Of a stretch of 64,000 bases of DNA, positions 60,101 through 64,000 are shown in pieces. The number at the start of each line of letters is the position of its first letter. Positions within the stretch are counted from its first letter, which is position 1. The stretch comes from Enoplolaimus lenunculus (lineage: Eukaryota; Nematoda; Enoplea; Enoplida; Thoracostomopsidae). The notes below the pieces were generated by a model. The model saw only the letters and a list, made by a program, of their open reading frames with translations, ran no database searches and was not told where the DNA came from. A program made the position numbers and the translations under genes. The stretch spans positions 1 through 64,000 of the forward strand of contig JASANG010002611.1 of the NCBI GenBank assembly GCA_030248215.1, read 5' to 3'.

Positions 60101-62211
60101 GTGCTAGGGCCGGAGCAGCCAGTCTCCATACTCCCCATTTGGGGGCGCCCACGCCTAAAGGGCCCCCAGCCTAACCGGTTGAAAAAAAACCGCTTAAGTT
60201 TTAAAATGCGTCTGGCTTCTCACTCGCTTCGTTCGTGAGTTTGGCGCTCCCACCCTGGAATTTGGGGGAGCCCTCACCCCTGCCTGCTCTGACACTGCTT
60301 TGTGTTGAATAATAACTCGAAACTAAACATATATATTGCCGTTATCATTCGAAATTCATTTTCGCAGTCTTCAGCCCGGCAATCAATACACACCGCCAAC
60401 AATAATGCAATTCGAATGCTTGTTTCATAATCAGCGCCGCAACAAGAACATTAGAGACTCGTGGTATAAAATAACAGACCCTCACGAGGTTCTACTCTGT
60501 ATCAGGGTAGAATTGGTCTGCCTCCGGCTCCGGCAGAAAACATCAATTTATTGTTCTCAAAAAATTACAAAACATTTCGAATTTTTAATTTAGTTAAACT
60601 TACTTGAAAATTTCTGTTTTCAAATTTTATAAGTTTACTAAAGAAAAAATTCAGAAATCAGTTTGTTCTAGTAGGAATCTCCAGACGCGCTATGCCCGAA
60701 GGGTGGCAACCATTTCAGGGTTTGGGAACCTCCGAGAGCTGGAGGCGTCGCGGTCGCCGCGGTATTGCTACCAGACTGTCGCTTCAGAGATAACATTTTC
60801 AGGAATAACCCATTCGTCAACTATTAATTCCGCTGTCGATAATTATGATCATTCTGCATCAAACATTGCTGACGAGTCTCCACAGCTTTCTAAATCGCTG
60901 AAACCATCAACGCCTTCTGTCTCCACAAACCCAATTAAACGACAAACATCTCACAGACCTTCGCATTCAGTTCCTGTATTTCCAGGCTTGCTAGCAGTGC
61001 CACAACAGATCTTATCATCAACTAATTCCGCCGTGCCTCGTTTTTCAGAGCGATCACAGAATGCTCATCAACCACATCAACATTTTGATACGCCTCAACA
61101 GCTTGTAGCACCATTACAACAGTATGACGTTTTACAACAACACCAACAGCAGATGCATGCGAAATCGAGCGGCCAGACAAGTGGCAGCAACGAGGAAAAA
61201 CTTGATTCGCCGCCGCTCAAATCCCAATTCAATAGTGCTGACGAATTTCGAGATCGAGGCACGGTGCAAATTCGTAGCAATTTGACAACACCATCGACAA
61301 GCGATCTAGAAAGCTTCAACGGTCTACCTCTTTATCATCGGCAGTCTAAAGTCAATACGTCTGGTAAGAATGAGGAATATCGCATCACTAAAAGCTCGAT
61401 GGAAAGCGACAGTAATAGAACTAGAGGTATTCATAATACTGATTTTGTCAATAAATTAGAAGTGATTGAGAAACCGGAATTTTCGCCGTCTACAGAATGT
61501 AATGCTTCGATGCAATATCAGCGTCCGCAACAGCAACAATTCGATCAAGCAGATCTATATGGACAAGTAATTATAAATAAGCTGAGGCGTTTAAATGAAG
61601 CTGCACGTGAAACAGCGTTTATAGAAATTCAATGTTTGCTGTTAAAATATCAATTTCCTGACAGCAACTCGCAGGATAGTACAGGGTTTCCAGCCTGCAC
61701 CAATATCCATGATTCACAGCGTTATTTCGGTTTGGGGAAACTTGTTCACCAGTCAGAGGGAGCCAATCGAAGTTCCGTTGGCATACAGGCTAAACTTTTG
61801 ATTCCATCCTCGCAGCACACGAATGAAAAATTACAGAGAATTCATAGTCAAGCCAGTGTGACAACGGACCTTTTTATTGACCGTAGCGCTAATAATTACA
61901 GCAAAACTGATGATACTTTTACAACAACTACACAAAACGCTAAGGATGTTGGGGCTGCTGTAAATAAGTTTGGCTTTGTACAAGCGACGACCAGTGAACA
62001 TGATAAAGCGTCGGGTAGCGAAAACTCAAAAGTACTCAGCTACGGAGAATCATTGCCAAGCTGCGAGGAGAACTCACCGATATTAAGCGGTGAACAAAGC
62101 ATTCGTGACAAAGAAAGTTCAGTAAAATTAGAGTACATCGATCGGGAGGAAACTGCGAATGGAATAGAATCTGTCCACGACAATTTAGACGACTGTTCTG
62201 ATGAGAACTGA
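57148..62211 (+). CDS. MADF-domain DNA-binding protein with BESS-like C-terminal motif, 4 exons
   Basis: Probably a nuclear transcription regulator. Exons 57148-57445, 58347-58573, 59344-59755 and 60803-62211 join in phase (1, 0, 1) for 781 residues. The MADF domain (about 52-160) is split by the first intron: ENEIILIDFYRKHPVLWNPK in exon 1, then RKFAILRMQFRREFLKSE and WHHYERMSFLHDVM in exon 2, with the expected tryptophans and aromatic residues. Exon 3 starts at the acceptor GTTATTGTAG and has a Gln-rich run (about 195-212). Exon 4 is Ser/Gln/His-rich. Residues about 562-600 (ADLYGQVIINKLRRLNEAAR, then a second helix) fit the BESS pattern of a short helix pair used for protein contacts. The acidic C-terminus is NLDDCSDEN. 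MADF-BESS architecture is well known in insects (family knowledge). The MADF call is firm; the BESS call is moderate; the start could be at 57016. Confidence 0.87.
58018..58087. mobile_element. GGCCCATG-family fragment in MADF intron 1
   Basis: AAAGCTTAAGCTTACTCTAT, CAGTCCCGCAGAAAAAC and CTTTACATGAGCCC: the right half of the family. The same intron has GGCCTAGGCTTGGGTTGAGG at about 57482. Confidence 0.55.
60093..60300. repeat. GC-rich dispersed repeat in MADF intron 3
   Basis: GGGCCGGAGCAGCCAG, CTCCCCATTTGGGGGCGCCC and GGAATTTGGGGGAGCCCTC. Related text occurs at about 23040-23100. It stands out by its high GC. No coding role is seen. Confidence 0.5.
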
Positions 62212-62391
62212 CCGATACAGCCACAAGCAGCAATTTTATTGCTGAAGTAAGGAATCTTGTGAAAAATACAAAACGCTTATCGTTAATGGGAAAAGGCTTA
62301 GATTTTGATATGTTTTTGCAAACTCTAAAAATTACTGAACTGCGTTTTGCTACACAAATGATCGATTTTAGTTTCACAACTTGCAAAAAGC

Positions 62392-62751
62392 CAGGGATGA
62401 GCGGTCTCGGTTAAAAATCGAGACTGAGACCGAGACCTGACTACCGAGATCGGCCAAGAAATCTCGGTCTCGGTCAATTTATGGTCATTACCGAAAAAAC
62501 TTAAAATTTTTAAAATAAAGTATTTCTGATGTTTTTTCGTGTTTTTTGTGTTTTTGATAGCTTTCGTATTTTTTCGAAATATCAGCTTGTAATTATTGCA
62601 TCAGGTATCACTTAGGGCAAAAATACTGTCATACATTTGCTGAATCCTCGACTTATGGTCTTGGTTCCAAACCACCGAGACTCAAAAAAGCGAGACCGAC
62701 ACCTGCCAAATACCGAGACTTGCCCAGACCGATACCGAGACTCCCATCCTG
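62392..62751. mobile_element. hAT-like MITE with GGTCTCGGT ends
   Basis: The ends CAGGGATGAGCGGTCTCGG and ACCGAGACTCCCATCCTG are inverted. The subterminal regions carry many CGAGACCGAGAC words. Flanks CAAAAAGC and CAAAAACA match at 6 of 8 bases, a likely decayed duplication. It lies 180 bp after the MADF stop codon, so it may fall in the 3' UTR. Confidence 0.75.
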
Positions 62752-63005
62752 CAAAAACAGTATGAAAAGTGTATAAAACGAAAAAACATATATAATAGCG
62801 TTTCATTTTGGACACGGTTCCTAAAACTGCTGCAACGTGCATAGTAAAAAACTTAATATCAACTATTCAGAGCAAAGGCATTTCTACTGTCGTTACATAC
62901 GGTGCTCGAGTCGTTCTCTATGTCTCGTTTATGTTCATTGTTTCATGTTTCGGCTTTAATATATAATTGAAAATTGACAGAACTAAATATTCATATATAA
63001 CGTGC

Positions 63006-63776
63006 CAGGGTACAGCCGCAAGTCTACCTCTGGCTTCGGTTCCGGTAGAAAATCTACCTCAGGCTCGGTAGAATTTCTACCGGTTACGGCAGTTTCAATA
63101 GTAAAGAAACATAGCATAGTTTCACAAAATTTGTAGAACAAAATTGCGAAGATTTCGTAATAAATAAGCGTACTGTGGTGACCCGAATAAGAGGGGGAAC
63201 TGATATTTATTTGGCCTCTCCAGAGGGTTCCCCCCTGTTATTCGGTTACGGACTGTTATTTATTTTAACCCCGCTCTGCTACCCGTCGTTCTAATATATC
63301 CGGTACTGCAACTATGCATTGAATTAAACGTGTATTTGGTTATACTTAGGAATGTACTTTCAAAACTTAAGTACGCTTTAAAGTTACGAAGTCAACTTTA
63401 TTTGGTCCTGGAGCCATTTATGCGCTTGAATTAAGGATAATTGACATTTATGGACTCTGATTAGGGTTTAGGGACTCTATCCGCTTACCGACTCTTATTA
63501 GGGATACGAACTATTCATGATTGGGACGCAAAATGAGGACCCCCCTCTAATTCGGGTCGCTACAGTAAAAGACCAAAGGTTAAACAATGCCTTTCAGAAA
63601 TGCTTAAACTAGCGAATTAAACATCACTTTAAGAACTACATAAGTTCTCCCAAGGCACCCCGGTTTCACCCACGGCTTCAGCAAATTTTGTTGACCTTCT
63701 GCTCTGGTATTTTTCACCTTCGGCTCCGGTATTTTTACCTTCGGTTCCGATATTTTTCACTTTCTGTTGCACCCTG
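63006..63776. mobile_element. hAT-like element split by a nested insertion
   Basis: The left end CAGGGTACAGCCGCAAG and right end CTTTCTGTTGCACCCTG, with subterminal CTACCTCTGGCTTCGG and CTTCGGTTCCG words, are related to 55699-56058. Flanks TAACGTGC and ATACGTGC share ACGTGC. Without the nested element it would be about 376 bp. Confidence 0.68.
63173..63565 (+). mobile_element. TA-flanked element nested in the hAT-like element
   Basis: The ends CTGTGGTGACCCGAATAAG and AATTCGGGTCGCTACAG are inverted, with TA on both sides. The inside shares long stretches, in reverse, with 7050-7596 (for example GGTTTAGGGACTCTATCCGC and its counterpart). It is non-coding. Confidence 0.85.
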
Positions 63777-64000
63777 ATACGTGCTTTTAAAACAATTTTG
63801 AGCACAAAAATCAGGGAAATTCCGGCAACTGTATAAAAACCGACACAGATTTGTACCGCTGTTGCAGAAAAACCAGATTCCATTTATGCGTCGGTACATT
63901 CGTGGTTGTTTCGAACGTGGTAAACTGATAACATTTCAAAGGAAATAAATCTATAAATAAATGACCTATAAGTACATTTTTCGTTTTTTGCTTCTTTTTG

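Overview
The window is AT-rich, intron-rich animal DNA. Three features suggest a nematode or a close invertebrate relative: degenerate TTAGGC hexamer runs (the nematode-type telomere repeat), 3' splice sites mostly of TTTCAG/TTTTAG form, and a MADF-domain gene. No species can be named from the sequence. Three multi-exon genes can be rebuilt by hand from splice sites, reading phase and protein motifs. They are a lysosomal-type serine carboxypeptidase (peptidase S10, cathepsin A-like; minus strand, exons between 17650 and 8004), an R7-family RGS protein (DEP-GGL-RGS; plus strand, 16 exons, 26049-35368) and a MADF-domain protein with a BESS-like C-terminal segment and glutamine-rich stretches (plus strand, 4 exons, 57148-62211). 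A single exon resembling DEG/ENaC sodium channels lies at 6808-7023.

Region 1-14555 is a giant diverged palindrome. The right arm (8417-14555) holds exons 4-7 of the carboxypeptidase gene, an 18-bp satellite and an 844-bp inverted-repeat element. The left arm (1-6118, running off the window) is an inverted, decayed copy of the same block. The 2.3-kb spacer carries carboxypeptidase exon 8 and the channel-like exon. The inner edge of the palindrome falls on the end of the inverted-repeat element. The exons for the catalytic Asp and His of the peptidase are not found in the window.

Between the genes the DNA is mostly repeats: small inverted-repeat transposons of at least six families (several with clear target duplications, one nested in another), tRNA-like SINE heads, a 1.6-kb tract of TTAGGC-like and CCCAAAATCCC-like repeats (20476-22062), and a 12.5-kb satellite (40446-52990). 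That satellite is built hierarchically: monomers of about 30-51 bp, blocks of about 504-760 bp marked by one variant monomer, and superblocks of about 2992 and 2344 bp. Short inverted runs of the same monomer sit beside it. Many long open frames in the satellites on both strands are by-products of repetition and are not called as genes.

The three genes have no evident joint pathway. The unusual part of the window is its architecture: a gene caught in a palindrome, and transposon families whose interiors carry minisatellites, including telomere-like ones, that seem to have expanded into large arrays.
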